DNA of 64,000 nucleotides, taken from assembly GCA_963693085.1 (NCBI GenBank), contig OY856413.1, positions 470,263,879 to 470,327,878 of the forward strand. The letters run 5' to 3'. The number at the start of each line of letters is the position of its first letter. The first letter of the stretch is position 1. A model generated the notes under the pieces. The model ran no database searches, was not told the origin of the DNA, and saw nothing but the letters and a program-made list of their open reading frames with translations. The translations under genes and the position numbers were made by a program. This stretch comes from Alisma plantago-aquatica (Eukaryota > Streptophyta > Magnoliopsida > Alismatales > Alismataceae). This document shows, in pieces, positions 33,686-46,171 of the stretch.

Positions 33686-36600
33686 TGTAACATCCCTGAC
33701 CTGGGTTATAAGCTAACCCTAGGTGTTTTGCCTAAATATGTAATTAAATCCTTGTGATTAACTTTGGGCATGTAATTAAGTTTCTCAAAAACATATATTT
33801 CAGTTTTTGCTCCTTTTTATATAAAGTTGTAGCATTGTTTTGTAATACAGGGACCTATGTGCAACTTACCCAGTTAGAAGGATTAACTTGCAAAATTGCA
33901 CATGTTAAGATGATTCTATGATGTTGAGACATCATGAGAATGATTATGTTGAAGTTAGAGGGATTTCCCAAGCTTGGGCACTAAGGTGCAGCTGTGGAAG
34001 CAATCCCGGTGCTTAAAACCCTAATTTGGGGTAAAATGCAATTTACCCAAATTAAGGGATGCAACTTGTAAAATATATCATCTAATGTATCTATTAAGAC
34101 TCTTGTCATCATTTAGAGAAAAAAATGATGAAGAGGTCACCTCAATTGAATAATCAAGTTATGAATTACACCTTTGTGATTGAATAATCAGGGTGTATGT
34201 GCAATAACCCTTTTATGGGTATGTTTAAGTAATAAGCTGATCTTCTTTGCTATCATTTCTTGACCTTAAGAGAAGTTGTCCTTAAAAGAAAGAATAGAGG
34301 ACGAGCTATGAAGAGTGGAGGGACTTAGTTGAAATTATGGAGAATTTATGAACTTATAATTAGAACCCCACCCCAAGTATATATACACTCCACCTCTCTA
34401 AGCAAGGGAACTTTCCCTTCGTTTCCTTACTGTTCTATTCACCCAAAAACGACCAAGGACTGCCTTGGAGCTAAGGAGGACGACCAAGGGTGCAAGGTAG
34501 GTTTTGATTCCTCTTCTTGCCTAAATTCTTGGTTAAAACTCGAATTCAAGGTCAATTTCATGGCTAGCTCTCATGGCTCTATCTTTCTAGCCATCTTTTC
34601 TTGACTTTCCCTGGAGGTTTTCACCTTGGCCAACCTGTGAGAGCTCAAGGACGCCATTAAAGCTTGGAGCTCGAAAGCTTGGAGCTCAAGAAGCAAGCTT
34701 TAGGTGGGTTTTATACCTCTAAACCCATGCTTTGTTATATACATCTTGATTATGCATGTAGATGATAGTTCTTCTTCTTCCCTACTTTCCTTTGCTATTT
34801 TGCAAGCAAATCCGTGGGAAATCCTTTCTGTTCTTGAGCTAGGAGATGAAGACGTTAATTCCAAGAAAAATCCACCACTTTTCACTTTATTAAACGGTCT
34901 CCCCAACTTGCTCTCTCGGTCTCAAGACCGTGAGGTGAGCAAACGGTCTCAAGACCGAGAGAGGGCAAACGGTCTTCAAGACCGTATAGAAGCGTTGACC
35001 GAGCGTGGACCGTATAAGAAACCTGTATATAATTATGTAGACTAATCACCCTCACATATTGAGAGGTTAACACCAAAGGAATCGGGAGATATGGTCATTT
35101 TAATCAACAACTTTAATTGAATTTATTCCTGATTTTCAAACGGTCTGAAATAGCCTTTTTGGGAAAACGGTCGCAAGACCGTGTAAGGTCGTTGACCAGG
35201 CGTTGACCGTATGAGATTACTGTTCAAAATAATGTTAATTAACAACTCACCAAATTTTATGGACTAATTCCAAACGATCTAAGAGTTGAAGGGTGATTAC
35301 TAGGGTGAACCCTAATTGAAATCAGTACTGAAATCTCAATAAAATAATGAGTGTTTTTGGGTTGATTGACCTAAACGGTCTCAAGACCGTTTGGGGATAA
35401 ACCAAACGGTCTCAAGACCGTGTGGGCAATCACCCAAGACCGTATGGAGGTCTGAGGTCAAGAATAGTTGACCAATTGAAGGTACAATATTACCAAATTA
35501 CATTGCAATTAAATATTGATATAATAATCAATTCAATGGATCCAACCTTGAAGAATTTTCACTAGAATCCAAAAGTTGGATGGGCAAACGGTCTCAAGAC
35601 CGTTTGGAACTCATCCAAACGGTCTCAAGACCGTGTGGTGACAATCCTAGACCGTTTGGAGGTCTAGGGTTAAGGTAATTTGATCAATTGAGGGTCCAAT
35701 TGCAATAAGTTATCAAATTAATCAAAATACTGATTTGTGACTCAATCAAGGTTCAATCCCTATCAAATCACATTAGATCTTGATGAAATCTTGGGCAAAC
35801 GGTCTCAAGACCATGTAGAGTTCATCCACACGATCTCAAGACCGTTTGGGCCAAGTTTGGGCCCAAGTGGAGCTCAATTGAAGGGTTCAACCTTGAGTTG
35901 ATTCACATTGTTGAGTGTTGATGGCTGAACATTGATAGACCTTAATTGAATCGACTTCAACCCTAATTGGTTAACAATTGAGGGTCAATTGAGTGACCAA
36001 TTGGTTAAACATAACCCTAATTGACTTAATCCATAAGTGGTTACCATGGCTTTGACCTTTTGGGGGTTTCAACATTGATAAACATAATCAATTAAAAAGC
36101 TTGAACCTTGTTGAAGGACCAAACGGTTGAGACCATGTGAGCCTCACGGTCTCAAGACCGTTTGAGGGCTCACGGTCTCAAGACCGTTTGAGACCTCACG
36201 GTCTCAAGACCGTGAGAGGTCTCGCGGTCTCAAGGTCGAGAGACATCAAACGGTCTCAAGACCGAGAGACATCAAACGGTCTCAAGACTGAGAGACATCA
36301 AACGGTCTCAAGACCGAGAGACATCAAACGGTCTCAAGACCGAGAGACATCAAACGGTCTCAAGACCGAGAGACATCAAACAGTCTCAAACCATGTAAGG
36401 CCTCTTGGTCTTGAAGTCAACATGGTTAAACGGTCTACACCCCCTTTCGGTTTGGGCTCACGACCTTGAAGGTCACACGGTCTTGAAGTCAACCAAAGCA
36501 AACGGTCAACCCATCCAAACGGTCTCAAACCGTTTGGATGTTGAAGGTTGAGATCGTTTAAGGTGTTCAAAGGTTGACTTCACTTAACCAATTGGAGATG

Positions 36601-38781
36601 TAAATGGTTCAAAGATGCTCTAACCTAAACCCTAAAGATAACCTAGGACATTAAGGGATTAAGTGACTAATGATTTGAACCATGATGATGATCAATGGGG
36701 TGAATTACCAAAATACCCTTGAAGGGTCAATTGAGTAATACCTTGATCAAATCAAACCCTAATCACATGTTAGTGATGTTTTCGGCTATGTTAGCCCATG
36801 ATGACTTATTTCAACTTGATATAGAGTGATGTTATCACCATCTACTAGTATGAGGGGAGAGAAAGTACTTCTAGAGAGAGAAAGTATTTCTAGAGAGAGA
36901 AAGTACCCTTTTTAGGTGGAAACCCAATTAAAGAACCTTCAATACACATTAATGTGCATAATTAGGGTATGATCCACCTGTATGAGATCATGAAAACCCT
37001 AATTATGATGTATGATGAATCTTAAGCCAGTCTGAGAGCATCAATGATGATGTTCCACATACATGATGTTATGAGTTCAATTCACTTCAATGTGAATAGT
37101 AAACCCTAATTTAAGGGTAATGGCATTCAATGTGATTAGTAAACCCTAATTCAAGGGTAATGACATGCTTTATGAGTATTAAACTCTAATTGATAAGAAT
37201 CAGAGAACTTATCTCTTATGATAAGTGTGAGAAGTATATTCCTTGTTTTAAATTACCTTTATCAGTTGAACTAACTATGCAGGTCCTGATATAAAGGTGA
37301 TCATATCCAGGTATGGATGATGATACTGTATTCATTAAAAGCATGTAAAGGCTTTATGAATAAGTAAAATATTGTGATGCCTTGTCAGTGGCATCCTATG
37401 AGTTAATGGGCTGTAAGAGCCATTAATACCACCAAGTCATGCATCGGAGATGACTGGTGATGAGTATAATGAGAAATGATGATTGATGTGAGTTAGGCTT
37501 GTTACATTTAGTATTCTCCTTTCATTGCTGTTATGCTACTGTTATTGTTTGAAGAACAATGTGTGATGATTTAATGAATACTAAATGTACCTAACTAATC
37601 AAGTATAATATAGAGCCCTGATCATAGATCCATCATTGTCAGAGAGAAAATGATGGTGAAACAGGATTTCCTAAAGGAGCTCCTGGAACACATACTATTG
37701 AGTATGTGGGGTATATGGATGTGTAGAACCTTACATCCTAGTGTAGGTGATTGATGTAGATGTGTAATCCGTCAACCCTTCACTGCTAAACCCTACCGTA
37801 TCAGTGGAAGGTAAACATGAAACCTCCTGATGAAGAAGAAAACATAGATATCCGTATCAGTGGAGATAAACATGAAAACTCCTGATGACGAAGAGAGTAC
37901 AGAACGCCACTGTAACTCTAAAATAGCGAAGGACCAGTTTACCCTGGTGAGCTATAGTAAGTAGAGACACAAGATGTCCTATAAGTGATCCTCTTACTGA
38001 CTGAGGAAGATGAAGGTCATGAGAATCCGGCTCTCTTAATGACCTATGTATGATACTGATGTGACTTCTCAGCGATCAGTTGGAGTATGAGTGGTATGCC
38101 TCATCTCCACAGGGCATAATGTTGTTTGTAAAACATAATCAACCACGTAGTATACCTGCTAGAGATAACTACGAGTTAGTTGATTGATGATACACTGTGA
38201 TAGTGCTTATATTTCTTCATGTCTCTTAAATGTTGAGCTCTTGTTTATATAGTAGCAACTGTTATTGAATACTTTGAAAGCTTTACTGCTTAAGATATTC
38301 TTTGATGTTATAATAAAGCTTCTGGCGGAGAGTTATAACTCTCGCTGGGACAATTGTGTAAAATTGTCTCACCCTGTAGACTTAAACTTTTTAGGTGGAC
38401 GTCGTAGACGGAGGAACCGGTCTACAGGTGACCAATCTCAGTAGCAGCAGCACCACCAGGAGCAGCAGTAATCTCAGGTGGAGATTTAGTCTGCCATGTG
38501 GTGTAGTTAGAGTCAGTCCTATGTGTCCTCTGTACTCTCAGGTCTTGGAGTCTTTTGTGTGAGTTCTTGAGATTTTGTATCTTGATGTATATAATTACTC
38601 AAGAAGTAATTATCATGAGATGTAAACAGTTTATCTCTTGGTATGAAAGAAGTTTTTATGGATTCAAACTCTTGTCCTAAAAAGTTTTAATTTCCCGTGA
38701 TTTTGTCTGCCGCTGTTTATCGAATCGCTTCCGCTAAGTTTACATCGAGATTATATCGCGGTTTGGAGATCAGAGCCCACA
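33686..38781 (+). mobile_element. Element B 3' LTR, 5096 bp
   Basis: Same ends as the 5' LTR (TGTAACATCCC to AGAGCCCACA). It carries the same dyad field, with one further 26-bp unit. Small frames inside are repeat by-products. Confidence 0.97.
36238..36392 (+). repeat. 26-bp tandem array, 6 units (3' LTR of B)
   Basis: Same unit as at 26332-26460 and the same distance from the LTR start (2552 bp), but six units instead of five. One unit reads AAGACTG and the last carries cagtctcaaacc. Confidence 0.9.
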
Positions 38782-38786
38782 TGCAG
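38782..38786 (+). repeat. Target-site duplication of element B, right copy
   Basis: TGCAG, identical to 23775-23779. The host LTR of element C resumes straight after it with acatcatctgagctc, matching 48732 onwards. Confidence 0.95.
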
Positions 38787-39005
38787 ACATCATCTGAGCT
38801 CATAGCAGCAGAGGAGACTGTGACCTGCAAAACGAAATTCGCGACCTACTTCTACCATGATCGCGACCGCAATTCTGTAAAACCACGACCAACAAAATAA
38901 CCGCGACCAGCAGGGAAACTAACCACGACCATGGTAACAAACTATCATGACCTGCTGCCAAGAGAAAACATGTGACTGCAAAAGTAAGGCGGTGCCCAGC
39001 CTACC

Positions 39006-39013
39006 TATAAATA
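39006..39013 (+). promoter_or_regulatory. TATA box of the element C 5' LTR
   Basis: TATAAATA in acctataaatagaac, right after the motif-rich U3. The 3' LTR has the same box at 48953-48960. Confidence 0.65.
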
Positions 39014-39185
39014 GAACATGACCCCCGACCATTTAGGGGGGATCATCTCCAGACGTCGTTAGGCTGTAGGTCTGTCCTAGGCCTAAGGAGACGACCTCCA
39101 TAGCCAAGAACCTGCCCCCGTGGTGGTTTTGTGCCCTATTCACCCAGATCTAGAGTGTAGTCTCTAGATCTACAAGCCACTTCGT

Positions 39186-39223
39186 CTAGATCTAGATCTA
39201 GATCTAGATCCAGATCCAGATCT
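39186..39223 (+). repeat. (GATCTA)n microsatellite in LTR C
   Basis: The word agatct is repeated every 6 bp. The 3' LTR copy near 49134 is shorter, which accounts for part of the LTR length difference. Confidence 0.9.
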
Positions 39224-40327
39224 ACTGCATCTACGTCGTTTCTACGCCGCCATCTCATCCACAAGCTGCTCCTCCTGCTACGAGTGAGGACTACGAGAAT
39301 AAAGAGAAGGTGGAGAGAGAATATCTACCCCGTCTGCCGTGGTGTTCTTCCCTTCTCATCCAGATCTGCCCTGATGTTGTGTAGAAGACTATTTCTCCAC
39401 TTAGCTGCGATCATCTTCTTCACCATCCTCATGGCAGAATCTTCTCTCTTTCTTCTCATTTTTCTTGTTTCTTTCACTATGAGCGAGTAGTTTCCTTTCG
39501 CTGTGGTGCGGGGACTAGCCCCACTGCCCATGCTTGCATGTTCAAATACTAAACATTCCATGGCATGTATATAACTTTTCTTTTCATTGTTAATCGTCGA
39601 TGTGTGCTTGTGGATTGATCACCTGTTTGCATTTATCTTTTACGTTTCCTATGTTGCGAGAACTTCAATATGTAGGATTTGAATGTCAGTTAACGTAGTT
39701 GAATCCCTGACTAGAAATAGAAAGGGATTCCCTGAAGTCATAAGTGTGTGATCTGTGAGGTGACGAGTCATCTATCCTACGGTGACACTTCTATGTGTCT
39801 GATGCTCGTATGGGGGCCCATAGCTTCAGTTGGATATCAGTATCTTCGGAGCCGTAAGTATGTGATCTAGATGGTGACGAGACATCTGATACCTAAAGTG
39901 ATGCTTACACAAACCTGACGCTCGTATGGGTTTTTTTGCAGCAGCTCTATCTGGATAGTTATATCTTTCCTGGATGTTTGTGATTGGACGTGTTTGCATG
40001 TGTAGTGGTGGTGAAACCCGGGACCATCCCAGCGATTCCATATCATTAATATTTAATCAACTTTTAATCTTGCTCTTTACTTTCCTTGCATTTAGTTTAA
40101 TTAAACTCAAATCAACCAACCTTGTTTTAAATATTAGTCTTGATTCAACTAGATTTGACTAGTAAAAGGTTCTTAAAAACGTTGTCCCTTGGGATTCGAT
40201 CCTCAACTATACTGCGATAAGACCCATCCACTTGCGGGTGGTATTATTGCACAAGGTTTTGGTTAAGAACTCAGGGATTTCAACCCTGAGTGAGTTTGTT
40301 AGTGCGATAATATTCCACGTCAAATTC

Positions 40328-40345
40328 TGGCCCCGTTGCCGGGGA
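40328..40345 (+). other. Primer-binding site of element C (tRNA-Asp type)
   Basis: TGGCCCCGTTGCCGGGGA starts 5 bp after the LTR end. Athila and Tat elements typically use a tRNA-Asp-complementary TGGCGCCGTTGCCGGGGA; one base differs here. Confidence 0.85.
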
Positions 40346-40502
40346 CAACAGAATCATCTAGTTAAATCAGTCCTTTTGAGACTAATCTAGGATTTTCTTT
40401 TAATTTTGATATTATCAATCATATATACTAGAATTCGGTTCTACTCCGTCCATCTTACTAGAAAAAGATCTATCCATCCTAGGTACCCACAAAGTCTAGT
40501 GT

Positions 40503-42400
40503 ATGTGCCGCTCGGACGGTCCCAGACTCTCTACTAGCTTTGACCCTGAGATAAACAGAACCTTTCACCGTCAGTACAGAGAGAACCAAGAAAGAATGGC
40601 TCAAGAGGAGGAAATTGCTCGAAGGGTAGCTCAAGCCCTTAATGTACAAAGAGATAGGCTTATTCAAGAAGCCCGAGCCGCAGTTCAAGAAGAAATCCAA
40701 GCAGCTCAACAAGCTTCTGATGTTCACCACCTAGTACAACCTCCTCCCATCAACAAGCCGAGCTACAAAACGACCTTAGAGAATTCTCAATCCCTAAAGC
40801 TTCTGATGTTCACCACCTAGTACAACCTCCTCCCATCAACGCTCTGAATTTTGAGATAAGAGCACATTGGGTTACGCTGCTTCAAAACAATCCTTTCTAT
40901 GGTAAGCAAGGAGAAGATAGTCAAGAACATCTTCTGAGCTTTATAGATTTATGTGCTATGACAAAGAAAAATGGAGTTACAGATGATGCCATCAAACTCT
41001 GTCTCTTCAAATACTCTCTTGTCGATAGAGCCATGAGTTAGTATAACTCCTTGCAATGCGAACCCATCACCACTTGGGAACAACTTCAAAATGTTTTTCT
41101 AGAAAAGTTTTATCCACCTTCTCTCACCTATGAAATCAGGGGTTGAATAACGCAATTCACTCAGGTACCTAGAGAATCCCTTGTTGAAGCATGGGAAAGA
41201 TATAAAGAACTTATACGCAAGTGTCCACATCATGGCTTTCCAAAGAATCAACTCATTGAAATCTTTTATAGAGGTGTGGACGATGATATCAAGAGGTTTT
41301 TGGATTCCTCATCTGGAGGAAACTTCATGCATCAGAGTTATGACAACGCATGGAAGGTTGTCACCCTTGGAGCTGAAAACCAAGCCAACTGGGGTAGACC
41401 TGTAGGCAAAGGAGTGCTGAAGGTAGCTATGGCTGAAGCAACACCTGAGTAAAAGTCTATTGCTGAATCTCTCAAGCTCCTAGTTGCCAAGCAAAACCAT
41501 CTTGAATTGTCTCTCGCAGCTTATGAAAAAAGACACTCACTCCCACAACTACAAGGCACTGATCATTCTACTCTAGCCTGTAACATTCTCTATGATGTTG
41601 TTCTGGGCAATACTTGTGCCAAAGGAGATAATGGTCAAATGAAAAATCTGAATGCTATCAACACCATCCCTGGTCAGGGGTACTATAACCCGAATCAGAA
41701 TAGGAACCATCTAGGTTTTCAATATGGAAATCCTTTTGGAGCGGAAAACTCGCGACAACTTGGTTCAAATAATCAACAACGAGGCCCGCCAGGATTCCAA
41801 TATAACCAACAACCAAATTTCCGGAATCAAGGGAACTTTAGGAGTAACCTATAGAATAAGAACTACAACAATTATCAAAACAATTCTCAATTCCATAACC
41901 CCAACCAAGTCCCCTATCAACAACAACAACAAGGGCAACAAGTCGGTACCATCTCTCCTGATGACAAATTGTCAGCTATTGAGAATATTTTGCAGTCACA
42001 ACAAACCATGATTGCAAACCAGCAAGCCCACCAGAAGGCTATTGAATCTCAACTAGCTCAACTCGCAGCTAGCATGAAGCCACCTATTGGAGCTTTCGCA
42101 GGCCAACCCAAAAACAACGCTAAACATCCAGAGCAACTGAAGGCTATCACCACCAGGTCTGGGAAAGACTATCATGACTCCCCTGCTAGGATACCAATAG
42201 TGGCAACCCATGATGATGACTTTGTGAATGTACAAGACGCTACAATACCTGAGTCTCAACCGAAGGAACCACCAACCACTGATAAGACAGACAAAGCAAG
42301 TATGGAGGAATCTATTGTTACTGAAGCCGAAGCAACACCTGAGTCGGATGTGCTAGTGTACAATCCACATCCTCCTTTCCCAGCTCGTTTGAAGTAGACA
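40503..42400 (+). pseudogene. gag: Element C gag (Athila-like), frame-shifted with stops
   Basis: The N-terminal part (40503-40817) is Gln/Glu/Arg-rich with heptad-like character. The gag core at 40830-41410 has NNPFYG, NGVTDDAIKL and LVEAWERYKELIRKCPHHG, typical of Athila. An Asn/Gln-rich linker follows, then QLAQLAAS and ITTRSGKDY (about 42140-42170). The N-terminal frame and the core differ by an 86-nt offset explained by a direct repeat (40711-40754 and 40797-40840). After that, one frame runs from 40799 to 42967 but is cut by stops near 41039, 41143, 41450, 41852 and 42395. Inactive. Confidence 0.85.
40711..40840 (+). repeat. 44-bp direct repeat inside element C gag
   Basis: 40711-40754 and 40797-40840 are identical, starting AAGCTTCTGATGTTCACC. 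The offset of 86 bp is not a multiple of three and moves the gag frame. Probably a tandem duplication or repair event. Confidence 0.93.
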
Positions 42401-42436
42401 AGGCTCGATACTCGATTCAACAAGTTCAAGGAAGCT

Positions 42437-42967
42437 ATGAAGAAGCTTCATGTTGATATACCCTTTCTAGATGCGCTGGCTGAGATACCAGCCTGGACTA
42501 AATACTTAAAGTCTCTCCTCATAAGGAAGTATATAACCGAAGAATATGAGACAGTCAAGTTAGCGACAACCACTTCCGATATCATTCAGAGCAAGATGCC
42601 CAAGAAGCATAAAGACCCAGGATCCTTTGGGATTTCATGTCATATTGGTGACTCTTCATGTAAGAAGGGGTTGGCCGATCTTGGTGCTAGCATCTCTATC
42701 ATGCCACTTAGCCTTTGCAAAAGGCTAGGGTTTGCAAAACTACTTCCAACTGGCATGACCATACAACTTGCAGATAACTCTATGACTCTTCCATTAGGAA
42801 TCATCGAAGATGTCCCAGTCAAGGTTGGAAAAGACTCTTATGTCCCATGTGACTTTGTCATCATGGACATAAAGGAAGACGTCAGATACCCTCTTATCTT
42901 TGGTCGTCCATTCCTCACCACTGCAAGAGCTTTGATTGATGTTGAAGCAGGGACCTTGCCGCTCTGA
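42437..42967 (+). pseudogene. Element C aspartic protease region (Athila-like)
   Basis: The frame is shared with gag. It has CKKGLADLGASISIMPLSLC (the catalytic Asp lies in DLGAS, as in Athila) and, further on, PLIFGRPFLTTARALIDVE, the second conserved part of this fold. It ends at TGA 42965; downstream codons in the same frame still resemble the family but hit further stops at about 43010 and 43056 before the frame moves for pol. Confidence 0.85.
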
Positions 42968-43047
42968 CTAGGTAAAGAAACCCTCGAGTTCAAAGTTTTT
43001 GAAAGCATGTGAAGGCCAAGCATGCAGGAAGAAGTCTGTTTGATTAA

Positions 43048-46000
43048 TTGTATATAGCAAATGTCACTCCTCACACAGAGAAGTATGAACAGGACGATCC
43101 TTTAGAAGTGGCTCTTACAAACCCTTCTGCTGACAACTCTATTGTTGAACAAGTTAAAGATTGTGTTCTTCACCTCAACCCTGCCGAAGAAGATCTGGAA
43201 GCCAAATTCGAGGAACTCAAAGTTGTGAATGTAACTGAAGAGCCATTCGAGAAGCCAGAAGCCCCTAAAATGAAGCCTCTGCCCAAGGGACTAAAGTACG
43301 TGTTTTTGGATGATCTCAAGGTCTGTCCTGTTATTATACATTCTGATCTAACGACCGAACAAGAAGATAAACTCCTGAAAGAATTAAAAGAAAGAAGGAA
43401 AGCTATCAGCTACAAGATGAGTGACCTCACCGGGGTCAGTCAAGAACTTTGCATGCATAAGATCCCTATGGTGGAAGACCACAAGCCTACTGTTGAACAT
43501 CAACGAAAGCTTAATCCAAATATGAAGGAAATAGTTCGTCGTGAAGTCATCAAATTGCTCACTACCGACATCATCTACCCTATTTCTGACTCGCCATGGG
43601 TGAGTCATGTACATGTTTTCCCAAAGAAAGGTGGCACTACTATGATATGGAATGAAGATAATGAACGCATCCCCACGCGAACAGTTACCGGGTGGAGGAT
43701 GTGTATCGACTATAGGAAGTTAAACAAGGCCACTCGTAAAGACCATTTCCCTATGCCTTTTCTAGATCAAGTTCTAGAGTGATTGGCTCACCAACAATAT
43801 TTTTGTTATCTCGATGGTTACTCTGGATTCTATCAAATTCCTATACATCCATATGACCAAGAGAAAACTACTTTTACTTTCCCCTTTGGAACCTATGCAT
43901 TCAGAAGGATGCCATTTGGACTTTGTAATGCTTCTGCCACTTTCCAACGTTGTATGGAAGCCATATTTGCTGGACTCACTGAAACCATTATGGAAATTTT
44001 CATGGATTATTTCTCTGTATATGGGGATTCATACGACTCATACCTAAAGCACCTCTCCCTGGTCCTCAAACGATGTGAAGAAGCACATCTAGTACTGAAT
44101 TGGGAGAAATGTCACTTTGTGGTAAAGGAAGGCATTGTCCTTGGCCATAAAGTCAGCAATCGAGGAATTGAAGTAGACAAGGTGAAGGTAGAAGTGATCT
44201 CCAAACTCTCTATCCCAACCAATGTAAGAGAGGTTCGCGCATTCCTTGGTCATGCAGGATTCTACAGAAGATTTATCAAAGATTTCTCCAAGATAACGAA
44301 GCCTATGATCAACTTGTTACTAAAGGATGTTAATGTCTATTTTAATGAAGAATGTATCAAGAGTTTCAACAATCTAAAGCATGCCCTCACAACAACACCC
44401 ATCATTCGAGCCCCAGATTGGGATCACCCATTTGAAATTATGTGTGATGCCAGTGATTATGCTGTGGGTGCCGTTCTGGGCCAATGTATAGAGAAGAAAC
44501 ATCATGTCATCTATTATGCATCGAAGACCCTTGACGAAGCTCAGAGGAACTATGAAACTACTGAGAAGGAACTCCTAGCAGTCGTGTATGCCTTTGACAA
44601 GTTTAGATCCTACCTCATTGGTTTGAAGGTCATTGTCTACATAGATCATGCTGCTATCTGTTACCTCCCACAAAAGAAAGATGCAAAACCAAGGCTAATA
44701 AGATGGATTCTCCTATTGCAAGAATTTGATCTTGAGATTAGAGATAAGAAAGGTACAGAGAATGTTGTGGCAGACCAGTTAATTCGTATCTACACTCTGG
44801 AAACTGAGAAGATCCCAATTAATGACTCTCTTCCAGATGACCAGCTTATGAAAGTCTCAGAAGCTATTCCTTGGTACTTAGACTATGTGAACTACCATGC
44901 AGCCGATGTCATCCACCCTGAGTGTACTGGCAATGCATTGAAGAAATTCATGCATGATGTGAGGCAATATCACTGGGATGAACCGTACCTCTACAAGATC
45001 TGTGCTGATGGTCTCTACAGACGTTGCATTGCTGAGGAAGAAACCCAACTTGTTTTAAAGCACTGCCACTCAGGCCCAGTTGGAGGCCATATGAGTTCTA
45101 AGAAAACTGCTTTGAAAGTTTTGCAGTGTGATTTCTTTTGGCCAACCATATCCAGAGATGCTTACAACTTTGTTTTATCATGTGACAAGTGTCAAAGATC
45201 GGGAAACATTATGAAAAGAGATGGGATGCCACTTAAGCTATGGCAAGAAGTCGAGATTTTTGATGTTTGGGGAGTGGACTACATGGGTCCATTCCCATCT
45301 TCCCATGGATTTTCCTACATCCTAGTCGTGGTTGATTATGTCTCTAAATGGGTAGAGGCTATACCGACCATAACTAGAGATTATAAACCTGTTACCAAGA
45401 TGTTTAAAGACATCATATTTCCCCATTTCGGAGTCCCACACACAATGATATCTGACGGAGGTTCTCATTTTTTCGGAAAGAAGCTTTGAAGCGTTGTTAA
45501 GAAAATATGGTGTAACACACAAGGTAGCTTCACCCTACCACCCAAAAACAAGTGGGCAGGTAGAGGTTTCGAAACACCAACTCAAAGCTATCCTGGAAAA
45601 GATAGTAGGACACAACTGGAAGGATTGGTCTGTGAAAATCAATGACGCCTTATGGACCTACTGAACCGCTTTCAAAACTCCTCTTGGAACAACACCCTTC
45701 AGACTCATCTATGGAAAATCATGTCACCTGTCCGTCGAAATCGAACACAAAGCTTGGTGGGCAATCAAACAACTGAATCTTGACATGAAGAAAGCTGGCC
45801 AAGCTAGGATTCTGCAACTTTAGGAGTTGGATGAACTTAGGATGACATCTTATGAGAATGCCAAAATCTATAAAGAATGCACAAAGTTATGGAACGATGG
45901 TCATCTGAAAAGGAAAGACATTCAAGTAGGAGACCAAGTTCTCCTATTTAACTTGAGACTGAAATTATTCCCTGGGAAACTCCATTCTCGCTGGTCTAGA

Positions 46001-46171
46001 CTATACATTGTAAAAAGCATCTATGCACATGGTGCATTCACTATATGGAGTGAGAAGTCAGGTGATTTTGTGGCGAATGGCCAACATTTGAAGAGATATA
46101 TCACCACAGCTGATACTAGCACTCATGAATTGATGAATCTGTCCAAACTAACATATCTACCGGAAAACTAA
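43048..46171 (+). pseudogene. pol: Element C RT-RNase H-integrase (Athila-like), inactive
   Basis: 43048-43782 carries the protease-RT linker and the start of RT (VHVFPKKGGTT, TGWRMCIDYRKLNKAT). A TGA at 43780 splits RT. RT resumes in frame ([20 protein letters not shown]), but the catalytic pair reads FMDY at 43999-44010, so the second Asp is Tyr. RNase H follows ([14 protein letters not shown]), then integrase with the zinc finger (CDKCQRSGN) and core Asp residues in GVDYMGPF and SDGGSHF. One extra T near 45486 shifts the frame. The integrase Glu region and C-terminus continue in the next frame, with stops near 45661 and 45821, to 46171. It cannot transpose on its own. Confidence 0.92.

Larger units (their letters stand above)
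38787..40322 (+). mobile_element. Element C 5' LTR, right part
   Basis: Continues the LTR interrupted at 23779 and ends TATTCCACGTCA. It matches 48731-50252 of the 3' LTR. It has the tail of the gcgacc-rich stretch, a TATA box, a gatcta microsatellite and a long leader-like region. Numerous substitutions against the 3' LTR, many of them CpG to TpG or CpA, show C is much older than B. Confidence 0.93.
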
